A stretch of 64,000 nt of DNA, taken from assembly GCA_020637395.1 (NCBI GenBank), contig JACJWA010000001.1:1364001-1428000 (forward strand). The letters are read 5' to 3'. A program made the translations under genes and the position numbers. Below, piece after piece: positions 36,939 to 45,169 of the stretch; the stretch's first letter is position 1; each line of letters begins with the position of its first letter. The notes beneath the pieces are model-generated. The model did no database searches. It saw only the letters and a list, made by a program, of their open reading frames with translations, and was not told the origin of the DNA. This DNA comes from Calditrichota bacterium (GTDB lineage Bacteria > Electryoneota > RPQS01).

Positions 36939-36967
36939 AAGCTACGGATACCGTGCAAGAAAGTCAA
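36939..36967 (-). promoter_or_regulatory. Predicted promoter of the tandem protease genes
   Basis: On the minus strand TTGACT (36962-36967), a 17-base spacer, then TAGCTT (36939-36944). The predicted start near 36932 leaves about 90 bases of leader. The 297-base gap between the protease and pilQ holds only this and the pilQ terminator. Confidence 0.5.
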
Positions 36968-37024
36968 TGTTTTCTATAGCTTTCCGCACATATCGCGCCA
37001 CCCTGTGAATGATACTCAAGTTAA

Positions 37025-37064
37025 TAAAAAACAACAAGAAGACTCTCGATTGAGAGCCTTCTTG
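37025..37064 (-). terminator. Terminator of the type IV pilus operon
   Basis: Read on the minus strand, a 13-base stem with one mismatch (CAAGAAGGCTCTC with GAGAGTCTTCTTG, at 37035-37064) and loop AATC is followed by TTGTTTTTTATT. It lies 74 bases after pilQ. Confidence 0.88.
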
Positions 37065-37137
37065 TGTGCAAATCATGCGTTGTCGCGTGCAAAGCAGAGT
37101 GCTTCACTCACCCGCTGAGAGGCAGGTGTGCCTTGCC

Positions 37138-38364
37138 TTAGTTCTTGGCCATCTCAGCCGGGATCACTCTTGGTGTCACGAAGATCAGGATTTCTGACTT
37201 GTCAGATGTCTCAACTTCGTAGTCGAAAAGTCGCCCGAACAACGGAATCGCGTGAAGCAACGGAACGCGACGATTCAACTTGCCTTCCTTCGAGCGAATC
37301 ACGCCGCCGATCACGACCGTTTCGCCGTCCTTGACCAGCAATGTGGTTTTTACTTCCGAAGTCAGAATGATGATTCCGCCAGCCACCGTCGCTTCCCCCG
37401 ACAGATCCGCGACTTCCGGATTCAGTGTCATGAGGACTTCATTATTCGGATTGACGTGCGGCGTCACATCCATCTTCACTGCCACATCAAAAAACTCCGT
37501 CACGATGTTTCCGGACTCATCCAGGCGGTTGATCGGAATACGCTTGCCGGACGTGATGGTCGCCGACTCATTGTCATTGATCAGCACGGAAGGCTGAGAC
37601 AAAATTTCCGCCGCATTCTCATCCTCCAACGCACTGAGCTTCGCGCCGATCTCGACGCCGTTCTCCAGACGTCCGAAGGTGAACGATCCTGTCGGGTTAT
37701 TCACGCCCAGATCCACGTCCGCACCGGCCTTCGTATTCGCCAGCGGATTCCCCAGATTCCCGACTGACCAGCTCACACCCAGCTCTTTGCTTCGCGATGC
37801 GTCCACCTGTATGATTTTGGCTTCCACGAGCACCTGAGACGTCGGCTTGTCCAGCTCCACGATGATCCTATTCATGGACTCGATCACTGCGGGAATATCC
37901 GTCACGATTAACGTGTTTGCCCGAGTATCCGATTCCATTTTACCGCGTTCGGAGAGAAGCCTTGCCAGATTCTTCTTCAACGTCTCGGCGCGCGCATAGC
38001 TGATCTTGTAGATGTTTGTGGACAGCGCTTCGAGCTTCTCTGCGTTTGCGATATCCTTGTGGGTGGTCACTCGGATCACACCCTTCTCCTCGACCGCGAC
38101 AAAGTCGTTGATGCGAAGCACATTGTCCAAAGCTTCACGCCACGGTACGTTGTTCAGCAGGACCGTCACGGGACCGGTCACTTCCGAACCCGCGACGATG
38201 TTCGTGCCTGAAAATTCCGCGATGCTGCGCAGCACCGTCCGGATGTCCGCCTGCTCGACGTTCATCGAGATGCGCCGCTCATAGCTCGGCTCGCTTGTTC
38301 GCTGCGCGTAGGCTACTGAGCATAGCCCGAGCAGCAGCAGGATTGCCTTAACTGTTCGCTGCAT
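37138..38364 (-). CDS. pilQ: Type IV pilus secretin PilQ (short form)
   Basis: From ATG 38364 (AAGGGTG upstream) the protein has 408 residues. After a signal peptide ending in AYAQ it has an N0/STN domain (about 35-100), an N1 domain (about 105-190, with ANTLIVTDIP), and the secretin barrel (about 195-405) closed by VPLLHAIPLFGRLFDYEV and EILIFVTPRVI. PilQ is the outer-membrane pore for the pilus. It is shorter than proteobacterial PilQ, which usually exceeds 600 residues: AMIN domains are missing, so anchoring to peptidoglycan must differ. It is the last gene of the run and comes after pilP. Confidence 0.95.
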   Translation of the reverse strand: MQRTVKAILLLLGLCSVAYAQRTSEPSYERRISMNVEQADIRTVLRSIAEFSGTNIVAGSEVTGPVTVLLNNVPWREALDNVLRINDFVAVEEKGVIRVTTHKDIANAEKLEALSTNIYKISYARAETLKKNLARLLSERGKMESDTRANTLIVTDIPAVIESMNRIIVELDKPTSQVLVEAKIIQVDASRSKELGVSWSVGNLGNPLANTKAGADVDLGVNNPTGSFTFGRLENGVEIGAKLSALEDENAAEILSQPSVLINDNESATITSGKRIPINRLDESGNIVTEFFDVAVKMDVTPHVNPNNEVLMTLNPEVADLSGEATVAGGIIILTSEVKTTLLVKDGETVVIGGVIRSKEGKLNRRVPLLHAIPLFGRLFDYEVETSDKSEILIFVTPRVIPAEMAKN

Positions 38365-38408
38365 GATTGCACCCTTATGCTGATTCACCGGAGCCGGCTC
38401 CGATTCGA

Positions 38409-38981
38409 TTATTGACCCTGTACCTTCAGCGTGATTCTATTGTAATCACCAAACTCCGTGACTTCAAACACGGCTTCGGTTTGACCGACGTAGAGCACAC
38501 GTCCGCTGTATATCGCGTCACCTTCCCGCAGGAAGAAGCTCTTGGAATCTTTGTCGCGAACCATCGCCAGGTACTGTCCGTCCGACCAAACTACACCTGT
38601 CAGAAGCGCATCTTCGAGACGCAACAAGTCCGTCTTGATTTCGCCTTCCTTCTTCTCATCCGCAACCAACGCCCGAAACGGGTCGCGAAGCCCTGCGGCT
38701 TCATACTTAACCGGTTCGTGCCGCTTGAACACGGTGGTCTCAAGCTTTACGCGACGAGTTCCGCCCTGTGCTTCAGTCGTCATCTCATCAGGCAGCACAC
38801 CAAGCGAGTCCAAGCCTTCGGCGGCCGTGGAAAGCGTTTCACCATCGCGGTCCGTGATGTCCGTCTGCTCAACCGCAGGCCCCTGCGGTGCAAGCTTCTT
38901 GCGCTTCACAGGATTGTCCTCCTGCGCGAGACTCACTCCCATGAGTACTAAGAGGATTGCCAGCAGTCTAATCGCTTGCAT
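38409..38981 (-). CDS. pilP: Type IV pilus alignment lipoprotein-like PilP
   Basis: This 190-residue protein has an N-terminal hydrophobic signal ending near SLAQ, a long polar linker, then the PilP beta domain that begins with the family's RDPF motif (AAGLRDPFRALV) and continues with LTGVVWSDGQYLAMV and SFFLREGDAIYSGRVLYV. PilP links the PilN-PilO inner-membrane complex to PilQ. There is no lipobox cysteine, unlike Pseudomonas PilP, so it may be a soluble or signal-anchored form. The start overlaps the pilO stop by one base. Confidence 0.88.
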   Translation of the reverse strand: MQAIRLLAILLVLMGVSLAQEDNPVKRKKLAPQGPAVEQTDITDRDGETLSTAAEGLDSLGVLPDEMTTEAQGGTRRVKLETTVFKRHEPVKYEAAGLRDPFRALVADEKKEGEIKTDLLRLEDALLTGVVWSDGQYLAMVRDKDSKSFFLREGDAIYSGRVLYVGQTEAVFEVTEFGDYNRITLKVQGQ

Positions 38982-39625
38982 CAACTGTCCTCCCCATTCT
39001 TGGCCGGCCTGCGCTTCTTGCCCTTCACGTCGTCTTCCTTCTGCGCCACTTCAACCGGTGAGCCCAGCTCTTTGAAGACATAAATGGTCGCCAGGAACTC
39101 CGCTTCAACGCTGTACGGGCTGCGACCCTTGTTGGGTTTATAAGCACTTAGGCGAATGTTGCGCACGTTCACGATTCTCTGAAGCCCTGCCACACTGGAG
39201 ATGAACCGGCCCAGATTGTGATAAGACGAAAGCGTCTTAATTTGAATTGGATGCTCCCAATAATAAGGCTGTTCAACCGGATCCAGCGGTCGAAAAAGCA
39301 GAAAGTTCACGTCGCGCTTACTGCCTTCCTCGGAAATGCTCTTCAGCAGAGCATCCATTTCCTGCTCGGTTGGAAGCAATTCTATCGCGACATCCCAGCT
39401 CGCCATCAGGCGCGCGTAATCTTCTTCGACCGTTTGATAATTTGCCGCCACGCGCTTCCCTTTCACGAGAATCGCCTGTTCCTCGGCAATACTCTTTTCC
39501 AATCGAAGCGCCATGTCTTGGCGCGGCATGTACACAAAATTGGCATACGCGTACACTGCTCCGAAAAGGAGAAACATTGCGATGAGCCACTTCTGCGTTG
39601 ACGGATTTCTTAAATTGAATGACAT
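38981..39625 (-). CDS. pilO: Type IV pilus inner-membrane alignment protein PilO
   Basis: The 214-residue protein has one N-terminal membrane helix (about 13-30, WLIAMFLLFGAVYAYANFVY), a coiled coil, and a ferredoxin-like domain with LPTEQEMDALLKSISEEG and the FRPLDP strand typical of PilO. It pairs with PilN in the periplasm. It follows the small lipoprotein gene by 13 bases and overlaps pilP. Confidence 0.9.
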   Translation of the reverse strand: MSFNLRNPSTQKWLIAMFLLFGAVYAYANFVYMPRQDMALRLEKSIAEEQAILVKGKRVAANYQTVEEDYARLMASWDVAIELLPTEQEMDALLKSISEEGSKRDVNFLLFRPLDPVEQPYYWEHPIQIKTLSSYHNLGRFISSVAGLQRIVNVRNIRLSAYKPNKGRSPYSVEAEFLATIYVFKELGSPVEVAQKEDDVKGKKRRPAKNGEDS

Positions 39626-39637
39626 GTCGTCCTCGGG

Positions 39638-40045
39638 TTACGGATTGACGTAGCGCGGCGGCATGGTGAACACAGACCCAGGAGCCAGTGTGATTCCGCC
39701 CGTCGCTGCGCCTACTGCTTGATCCTGATAGAAGTACTGAATCAAACAGTCACTAACGTAATCGTAGCGCCCTGTCTCTTCGTCAATCCCCAGAAACACG
39801 TAACCTTCGAAGTAACCGTTTTCATCCGTCTCGAACCAGCGATCCGGTCCCAAGTATGGATTGTCCGATTCGACATCGCTTTCGATGATGACCTTCACAC
39901 CGGCAACGCCCGAGGGATTCGCGTGCGAATGATAGACATATCCGACGACCTTTGCGGAACTGGTGCCTCCGTTGATGTCTTCATCGCAGGACAACGACAA
40001 ACCGGCTATCACCGCGAGCAAGCTCACCCACACTGCTGTACGCAT
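39638..40045 (-). CDS. Small predicted lipoprotein inside the pilus alignment genes
   Basis: From ATG 40045, preceded by a perfect GGAGG, the protein has 135 residues. The signal peptide ends in a lipobox (LSLSC at about residue 21). The mature part resembles a carboxypeptidase-regulatory or transthyretin-like beta domain (SSAKVVGYVYHSHANPSGVAG, then ENGYFEGYVFLG). It sits between pilMN and pilO, which are adjacent in known systems. It may serve as an outer-membrane anchor replacing the missing lipid on PilP (inference). No named family was recognised with certainty. Confidence 0.8.
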   Translation of the reverse strand: MRTAVWVSLLAVIAGLSLSCDEDINGGTSSAKVVGYVYHSHANPSGVAGVKVIIESDVESDNPYLGPDRWFETDENGYFEGYVFLGIDEETGRYDYVSDCLIQYFYQDQAVGAATGGITLAPGSVFTMPPRYVNP

Positions 40046-40079
40046 GGTACCTCCTGCCACTCTATGCTAATTTGATTTC

Positions 40080-41801
40080 TTACTTTCTTGCCGACTTCTG
40101 CTTCGCGTCTTCCAGCGCCGCATTGGTTTCCTTGATGGCATCCGCACCTTTCTTCAGAAGATTATCTTTTCGCGGTTTCGCCACCTGAATCTCAATCGTG
40201 GGTATCGCAACTTGAAGAGTAAACTCGGTCACTTCCGTTCCGGCAATCTCTGTCTGCTGCGTGACCAGCAAGTCCACCGCGCGGACCTCAGGCTCCTGTA
40301 AAAGTGCAGTCATGAACTCTGCGACCTTCGTGTTTGAGCTTGTGATTCCAGAGACATGAATGCCGGATCCGTTTGGCGTCGGCGCCTCTTTGGTGCTAGT
40401 CAGCCACGTTAAGGAAGGAAGCCGACGCGCCAACATCTCCAGCACGTCCAGGCGCGCAAAGCGATTTCGATCCAACTCCCGAATCACATCAATTCTCGAT
40501 GAGACGTCCGCTCGCTTGACCGTGAGATCCTCTACAACGGCGATCTTGTCGCGATAGAGATCAGTCTCTTCACGAATTGCCTCAAGCCGTGCTTCCAAGC
40601 CATTGAGTTTTGTCACTTGGTTCAGGTGAACGATCAGAATCCCTAATAGCACCGCAGAGAACCCTAGTATCGGCACGATGGCGCTGGCGCCAAGATAGCT
40701 TGCGCGCTTCGTCTCCGGTCTGTCTTCCGTGAAAATCAGATTGAACCCGGGATGCTCCCCACCCATCGCACGCAATGCCAACCCGATCGCACAAGAGTAG
40801 CCCGCGCCGTCGCCCCCTTCGGGAATACTGACATCTTTGCCTGCGCTGTTCATTCTGCGAAACGGATTTGCGACCTCGACATCAAGACCGAATCGGTGCC
40901 TGATCGCGGACTGAAGACAAGGCAGATTCGCCCCGCCGCCGCATAAGAGCAGTTTGCTGATCGGCTTTTCCGCAAGCACGCCGAGATATTCCGGCAAGGC
41001 ACGCTCAATCTGCTCGGCCAGTCGTTCGCTCGTCGCCCGAGCGACCACATCCAAAGCATCCTGCTCTTCTTCCGTGCGCGAATCGCGAGCAAGCACGCCT
41101 AATGCCTTCTCAAAGCCGAATCCGCATCGACGAATAAGACCTTCGACAAATGCCTTGCCGCCGGTCGGAATGCTGCGACTCGTCTCAAATTGCGAGAATT
41201 CGTAGAGCATCACTTCCGTGCTCTGAAATCCGATGTGAAGGACGCCCACGATTCCCTCATCATCAAGGTAGCCTGACTCAGTCAGCGCTGCCTGAATGGC
41301 AAAAGGCGCGGCTTCCAGAAGAGTCGGTTTCATCCCTGCCCATGCAAGAGGCTCGGTCGAGTCAAAAACGACCTCGTTCTTCGCTGCGACCAACAGCACT
41401 TCCATCCTGCCACTGTCCACGTCTTGATGCTGTCTGGCATAGTCAAGCGACACCTGACTAATGTTGAACGGCAGATTGGCATCCGCTTCGTACTCAATTG
41501 CCCCGCGCAATTCGTCATCAGACATGTCATCCGTTGTGATCTTCTTGATCATCAACTGGCGACCCCCGACAGAGACGGCAACGTCCTTCCCCTTCAGATG
41601 GAGATCTTTCGCCAGATTCGCCAGAATCTCGCTCAATGCCAGACCGTCCATCCACGCTCCGTCTACGAGGGACTCTTGCGGAAGGTCCACGCACGCAAGC
41701 TTTTCGACGGTCACGCCTTCGCCGCTTGCCTTTAGGCCAGCAACGTGAATCCGCTTGCTGTCAATGTCAATGCCGATCCCATACTTGTTGCGCTTTGCCA
41801 T
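40080..41801 (-). CDS. PilM-PilN fusion protein of the type IV pilus alignment complex
   Basis: The 573-residue protein joins two normally separate pilus proteins. Residues 1-350 are PilM, an actin/FtsA-like fold with GIDIDSKRIHVAGL at the start, a DDELRGAIEYEADANLPF helix, and LLLCGGGANLPCLQ at the end. A GFNLI peptide (352-356) corresponds to the INLLP motif through which PilN normally docks into PilM. Residues 371-392 form the membrane helix, and the rest is the PilN periplasmic coiled coil and ferredoxin-like domain (RLPSLTWLTS, then VRAVDLLV). The fusion would tie cytoplasmic PilM permanently to the PilN-PilO-PilP bridge. No separate pilM or pilN is present in the window. Confidence 0.92.
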   Translation of the reverse strand: MAKRNKYGIGIDIDSKRIHVAGLKASGEGVTVEKLACVDLPQESLVDGAWMDGLALSEILANLAKDLHLKGKDVAVSVGGRQLMIKKITTDDMSDDELRGAIEYEADANLPFNISQVSLDYARQHQDVDSGRMEVLLVAAKNEVVFDSTEPLAWAGMKPTLLEAAPFAIQAALTESGYLDDEGIVGVLHIGFQSTEVMLYEFSQFETSRSIPTGGKAFVEGLIRRCGFGFEKALGVLARDSRTEEEQDALDVVARATSERLAEQIERALPEYLGVLAEKPISKLLLCGGGANLPCLQSAIRHRFGLDVEVANPFRRMNSAGKDVSIPEGGDGAGYSCAIGLALRAMGGEHPGFNLIFTEDRPETKRASYLGASAIVPILGFSAVLLGILIVHLNQVTKLNGLEARLEAIREETDLYRDKIAVVEDLTVKRADVSSRIDVIRELDRNRFARLDVLEMLARRLPSLTWLTSTKEAPTPNGSGIHVSGITSSNTKVAEFMTALLQEPEVRAVDLLVTQQTEIAGTEVTEFTLQVAIPTIEIQVAKPRKDNLLKKGADAIKETNAALEDAKQKSARK

Positions 41802-41845
41802 TTCCTTGCCCTATTCTTCGCGTTGTTTGTCTCAAGTCCTTAGAC

Positions 41846-42937
41846 TTAGAGCGATCCGCCTTGTCCTGCCTGCCCCGCCTGACGAGGCAGCATTACCGCT
41901 AATTCCAACTGACCTTGTTCATCGGTACGAGCCGTCAGTCCGCCGCCAAGCGCTTCGCATAGAAGACGCGCGACGAATATGTCCACTTTCCCGCCGATAG
42001 TCTGTCCGTCCGGGTTGATTACGCCGGCCTGATCGTTCGCAATCTGCTCCAACTCTTCTTCGGTCGGCAGGCCGCCGGTTCCTGTAAGCGTCAGCTCAAC
42101 GTATTCTCCGGAATCCTGAATGTTCATGCGAATTGTGCCCGAGTGCACAATCCGCAGCATGAAGTAGTCAATAAGATTTGAAATGATTCGCAGAATCGCC
42201 TCCGGATTCGCGAACAGAAGCACTTCGGCGCCGTCCGGAACCTCTATCTCAATCTCCCTGCGGCTTGCTTCTCCCCCTATCGTACCAATCACTTGCGTCG
42301 AAATCTTCCTAACGTCACACAAATCCTGATTCCCGGGGTCACAGGGGAGATTTCTGCTGAATAGGAGATTCTCTACGTTTCTACTCAGTGTCTCAACTTC
42401 CTCCACGATCACGGAAGCGTATCTTTCCCGTTGGCTCTGGCTCAGAGCTTCGGCTTTGCGAAGCGAATACACGTATCCTTTGATGAGTCCAAGAGACGCC
42501 CTGACCGAGTATTCCAGCGCTGCTTCGCGGTTGTCTTGATTCTCCCACAACTTGTCGTCAATCATCGCCTCGTCCGTCACGTCGCGGCCAACGCACAGCA
42601 GACCGACGGCTTCGCCCCTGTCCAGAACCGGTGTTTGTGACACCTCCAGGATCATTTGTGAGCCACTCGCAGTTCTAAACGTTTGCAGAGACAAAACTCC
42701 GCGCTTCGTGCTCAAGATACTCTCGCGAGTCCGCTTGGCGACACTCTTGTCTTCTTCTGAGAGCAGCGCGTCGCACGAAACAGTTCCTAACGCTTGTTGA
42801 GTAATCCCGAATTCGGTTAGACCCCGAGTGTTGGCATCCAAGATCGTCCCGTTGCTTGACACCACGAAGATCACTTCGCCGGCTGCTTCGCGGATCGCCG
42901 AGGATAGCTCAATTGCTTTGTCCGTTGCGTTAAACAT
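41846..42937 (-). CDS. PAS protein with degenerate histidine kinase module
   Basis: From ATG 42937 the protein has 363 residues. Residues about 15-125 are a PAS domain (VIFVVSSNGTILDANTRGLTEFGI and CVGRDVTDE). The following two-helix segment looks like a HisKA dimerisation domain, but at the place of the phospho-acceptor in S-H-E-L-R it reads E-Y-S-V-R. The ATPase part is also eroded: the N-box asparagine region reads ISNLIDYFM, and no clear G1 DxGxG motif is visible. No membrane helix is seen. It overlaps the receiver gene by 8 bases. It probably acts as a sensor or scaffold rather than an active kinase. Confidence 0.8.
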   Translation of the reverse strand: MFNATDKAIELSSAIREAAGEVIFVVSSNGTILDANTRGLTEFGITQQALGTVSCDALLSEEDKSVAKRTRESILSTKRGVLSLQTFRTASGSQMILEVSQTPVLDRGEAVGLLCVGRDVTDEAMIDDKLWENQDNREAALEYSVRASLGLIKGYVYSLRKAEALSQSQRERYASVIVEEVETLSRNVENLLFSRNLPCDPGNQDLCDVRKISTQVIGTIGGEASRREIEIEVPDGAEVLLFANPEAILRIISNLIDYFMLRIVHSGTIRMNIQDSGEYVELTLTGTGGLPTEEELEQIANDQAGVINPDGQTIGGKVDIFVARLLCEALGGGLTARTDEQGQLELAVMLPRQAGQAGQGGSL

Positions 42938-43340
42938 CGCTTCGTTCTTCCGTTGCTCCAACGTTTTCTGCTTTAGTCAGGATAGAGCGGATCGCTCCGC
43001 ATATCTCCGACTGTGTGAACGGCTTGAACAGGCGCGTCGTGTTTGCGGGCATTCTGTTATCGGGACGGCCTGTCCATGCACTTACGAATAGAATCGGTAT
43101 CTTGGCACCAACTTCGGATGCGCGCACCTGTCTCGCGAGCTCAATTCCATTGTGCTCGCCCATCATGATGTCAAGCACCACGACATCAGGCTTTTGCTGG
43201 CTGATCTTTGCCATGAGCCGCGCGCCAGACGTGTCTGTGTGCACCTCGAATCCTTCTGCTTCAAGCATAAGTTGCACGAGTTCCAGATAACGAAGATCAT
43301 CGTCAAGCAGCAGCACCCGGGTTGGTCCGTCAGTTCTCAT
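42930..43340 (-). CDS. Receiver-only response regulator
   Basis: From ATG 43340 (GGAG upstream) the protein has 136 residues, essentially a single receiver domain: acidic pair in LLLDDD, phospho-acceptor Asp in VVVLDIMMGEHNG, the switch Ser in FVSAW, and Lys in LFKPFT. A short tail follows. There is no output domain. It overlaps both neighbours (11 and 8 bases), so it belongs to the pilus run and should act by binding another protein, as PilG and PilH do in Pseudomonas (analogy, not shown). Confidence 0.9.
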   Translation of the reverse strand: MRTDGPTRVLLLDDDLRYLELVQLMLEAEGFEVHTDTSGARLMAKISQQKPDVVVLDIMMGEHNGIELARQVRASEVGAKIPILFVSAWTGRPDNRMPANTTRLFKPFTQSEICGAIRSILTKAENVGATEERSDV

Positions 43341-44532
43341 GCGATTCGTCTCCGTGTCGCCCCGTCCCTGCTTTTTCGTGATTTGCACCAAGTGCCTCAC
43401 ACAGCCCGTACCAGCCGGTGCCGCTCTGCGCAGCAGCTTCGAGCGCCTGATCGGTCAGTGCTTCTTCGGATACATTTCTGTCCAAAGCAATGGCCTTCAG
43501 CTCTACTTGGTCCGGTGCGCGCATCTCCACTTCAGTTCCCTGTGAGAGCAATTCCTGAAGTTCGCTGCTTTGAGCACTGCCGTGTCGCTCTTCTGCCGTC
43601 ATTGCCAGAACAACTGCTCCGCCATATTGCTTGAAGTGGGAAATCAATGCGCCAATCTCTTGTGCCGCCAATTTGTCCCTGAGACACACACCGGCGTCAT
43701 CAATCAGCACGATATCGCGATCTCGAAGCTCGAATCGCAAGTAGTCGTGTTGGTTCACCGTTGCATAGTCACGAACTCGCTCCACTAACTCCGATCCGTT
43801 GATCAAAAGTCCACGCGCAAGCGGATTCTTCGCTGAACGGTATCGCTTTATGGCTTCTAATATGTGTGTTCTGCCACACCCGGAGGGACCGACCAGCAAG
43901 ACCGGTATGTTGATGGGTTCAGACGTCTCCGAAGCGAGTTGTTTCGCAAGCTCACGTCCGCGCCGAATCCCCTGATGATCCGATAGTGTTTCAAAGCTCA
44001 AGCACCACGGCTCTGGAATTCCCCACGGATTTCCATTGACATGCTGTTTCGCAAGCGCCGTCTTTGGTACGGCTTTCGTGCCAACAAAGTTGCTTCCATA
44101 ATGGATGTAGAGCGCGTGTTCGAGTGCTTCAGGTTCAGCGGCCAGCATGACCACATCATAGTCGGTGACCGCTATGAGTGCCTCCCACAGCGACTCGTCG
44201 TGCGGATCAGCGGCTGCAACCACCAGCGTGTTTCCACTTCTCCGCACGGGGATACAACGCTTCTCAAACGCCAGTTTCGCAGGAATCTGACGGATGGCAT
44301 CTCGCTCAAGTGCCACATCTTCCAGCCGAATAGTGCGAGTTTCAGCTCCTGACGCCAGAATCCTCTCGATTTCCATGCTGCTCAGAAGATCCAATTGCAC
44401 CAACGCTTCCGACAATCCTAACTCAGAGTCCACTTGCAGCTCCTGCACCAAGGCAAGCTGCTCCTCGCTTAGCAAATGTGCTTTTCGAAGCTTGGCTTCC
44501 AAGCGAACATCCTGTTCTGTATTCTTCGCCAT
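43330..44532 (-). CDS. MshEN-like domain fused to a DnaA/DnaC-type AAA+ ATPase
   Basis: The 400-residue protein starts with an N-terminal region like the MshEN/GspE-N domain of pilus ATPases (about 15-145: EEQLALVQELQV, RQIPAKLAFEKRCIPVRRSGNTLVVAAADP). In PilB and MshE this domain can bind cyclic di-GMP. From about residue 175 follows an AAA+ module with DnaA/DnaC features: GPSGCGRTH at 215-223 (DnaA-like GxxGxGKTH but with Arg221 instead of Lys), Walker B VLIDDAG at 275-281, and a lid-like tail. A DNA-binding domain IV is absent. The combination suggests an ATPase regulator of pilus function responding to a nucleotide. It follows the PATAN-like gene by 1 base. Confidence 0.82.
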   Translation of the reverse strand: MAKNTEQDVRLEAKLRKAHLLSEEQLALVQELQVDSELGLSEALVQLDLLSSMEIERILASGAETRTIRLEDVALERDAIRQIPAKLAFEKRCIPVRRSGNTLVVAAADPHDESLWEALIAVTDYDVVMLAAEPEALEHALYIHYGSNFVGTKAVPKTALAKQHVNGNPWGIPEPWCLSFETLSDHQGIRRGRELAKQLASETSEPINIPVLLVGPSGCGRTHILEAIKRYRSAKNPLARGLLINGSELVERVRDYATVNQHDYLRFELRDRDIVLIDDAGVCLRDKLAAQEIGALISHFKQYGGAVVLAMTAEERHGSAQSSELQELLSQGTEVEMRAPDQVELKAIALDRNVSEEALTDQALEAAAQSGTGWYGLCEALGANHEKAGTGRHGDESHEN

Positions 44533-44533
44533 A

Positions 44534-45169
44534 TCATATCGCTCTTCGCTTCAATTGACCCAATTCCATCATCAGTTCTTCGCCCGCACGCAACAGTTCG
44601 GCGGTTGAAAGGGATGTGTCCGCCTCAAGCAATATCTCCTGACCGTCACCAATGTGCGTCCAAGTCGCGCCGCGCGGACCAATCTCCAGAACAATTCGTT
44701 CACGCTCTGCTGCACCGCTGTGGCTGGTGTTGGCACTCTCAGTCTGCGGACTGGGCTGACTCGCGCGCGTATGCAGAGACGATAACCCATTGATCCGCTT
44801 TTTCATTTCGCGGAATCTTGCCTCTAGGTGCGCGTGCAGCGGAATGGGTGCAAACTGCTGAGCCTTGCCGTTTCGTCCAAGCTCATCCTCCAACACTGCA
44901 AACAAACGTTCCGGTGTCAATCTGACCGATCGTTCCGGCGGCAGTTCCGACGCATCCTTTCCGACCACTTCGGTTCTACACTTGGATGCCGAGCTCAGCG
45001 CATGCCACCCTACTTCGCCGCCTTCATTTTTCGCGTGCGTCAGTGCCCCTCGAACGAACCACAAAGTCAATGTGTCGTTGCCGCACTTGAGCCTTGCGCA
45101 ACCGCTGAAGCTCTCGTGATAAAAGTCTCGCAGCACGGTGAGCATTGTGGGTGTTTGCGCGGCATTCAC
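44534..45169 (-). CDS. PATAN/DUF4388-like protein
   Basis: The 211-residue protein starts with a PATAN-like (DUF4388) pattern: LRDFYHESFSGCARLKC, then LTLWFVRGALTHAKNEGGEVGWHAL, close to the domain found in cyanobacterial and myxobacterial regulators. The middle is a polar linker rich in Ser and Thr. The C-terminal part is predicted beta-strand followed by a helix. PATAN proteins are usually partners in two-component and motility signalling. It starts with GTG that overlaps the stop of the PilT-like gene. Function in pilus control is inferred from position only. Confidence 0.65.
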   Translation of the reverse strand: MNAAQTPTMLTVLRDFYHESFSGCARLKCGNDTLTLWFVRGALTHAKNEGGEVGWHALSSASKCRTEVVGKDASELPPERSVRLTPERLFAVLEDELGRNGKAQQFAPIPLHAHLEARFREMKKRINGLSSLHTRASQPSPQTESANTSHSGAAERERIVLEIGPRGATWTHIGDGQEILLEADTSLSTAELLRAGEELMMELGQLKRRAI

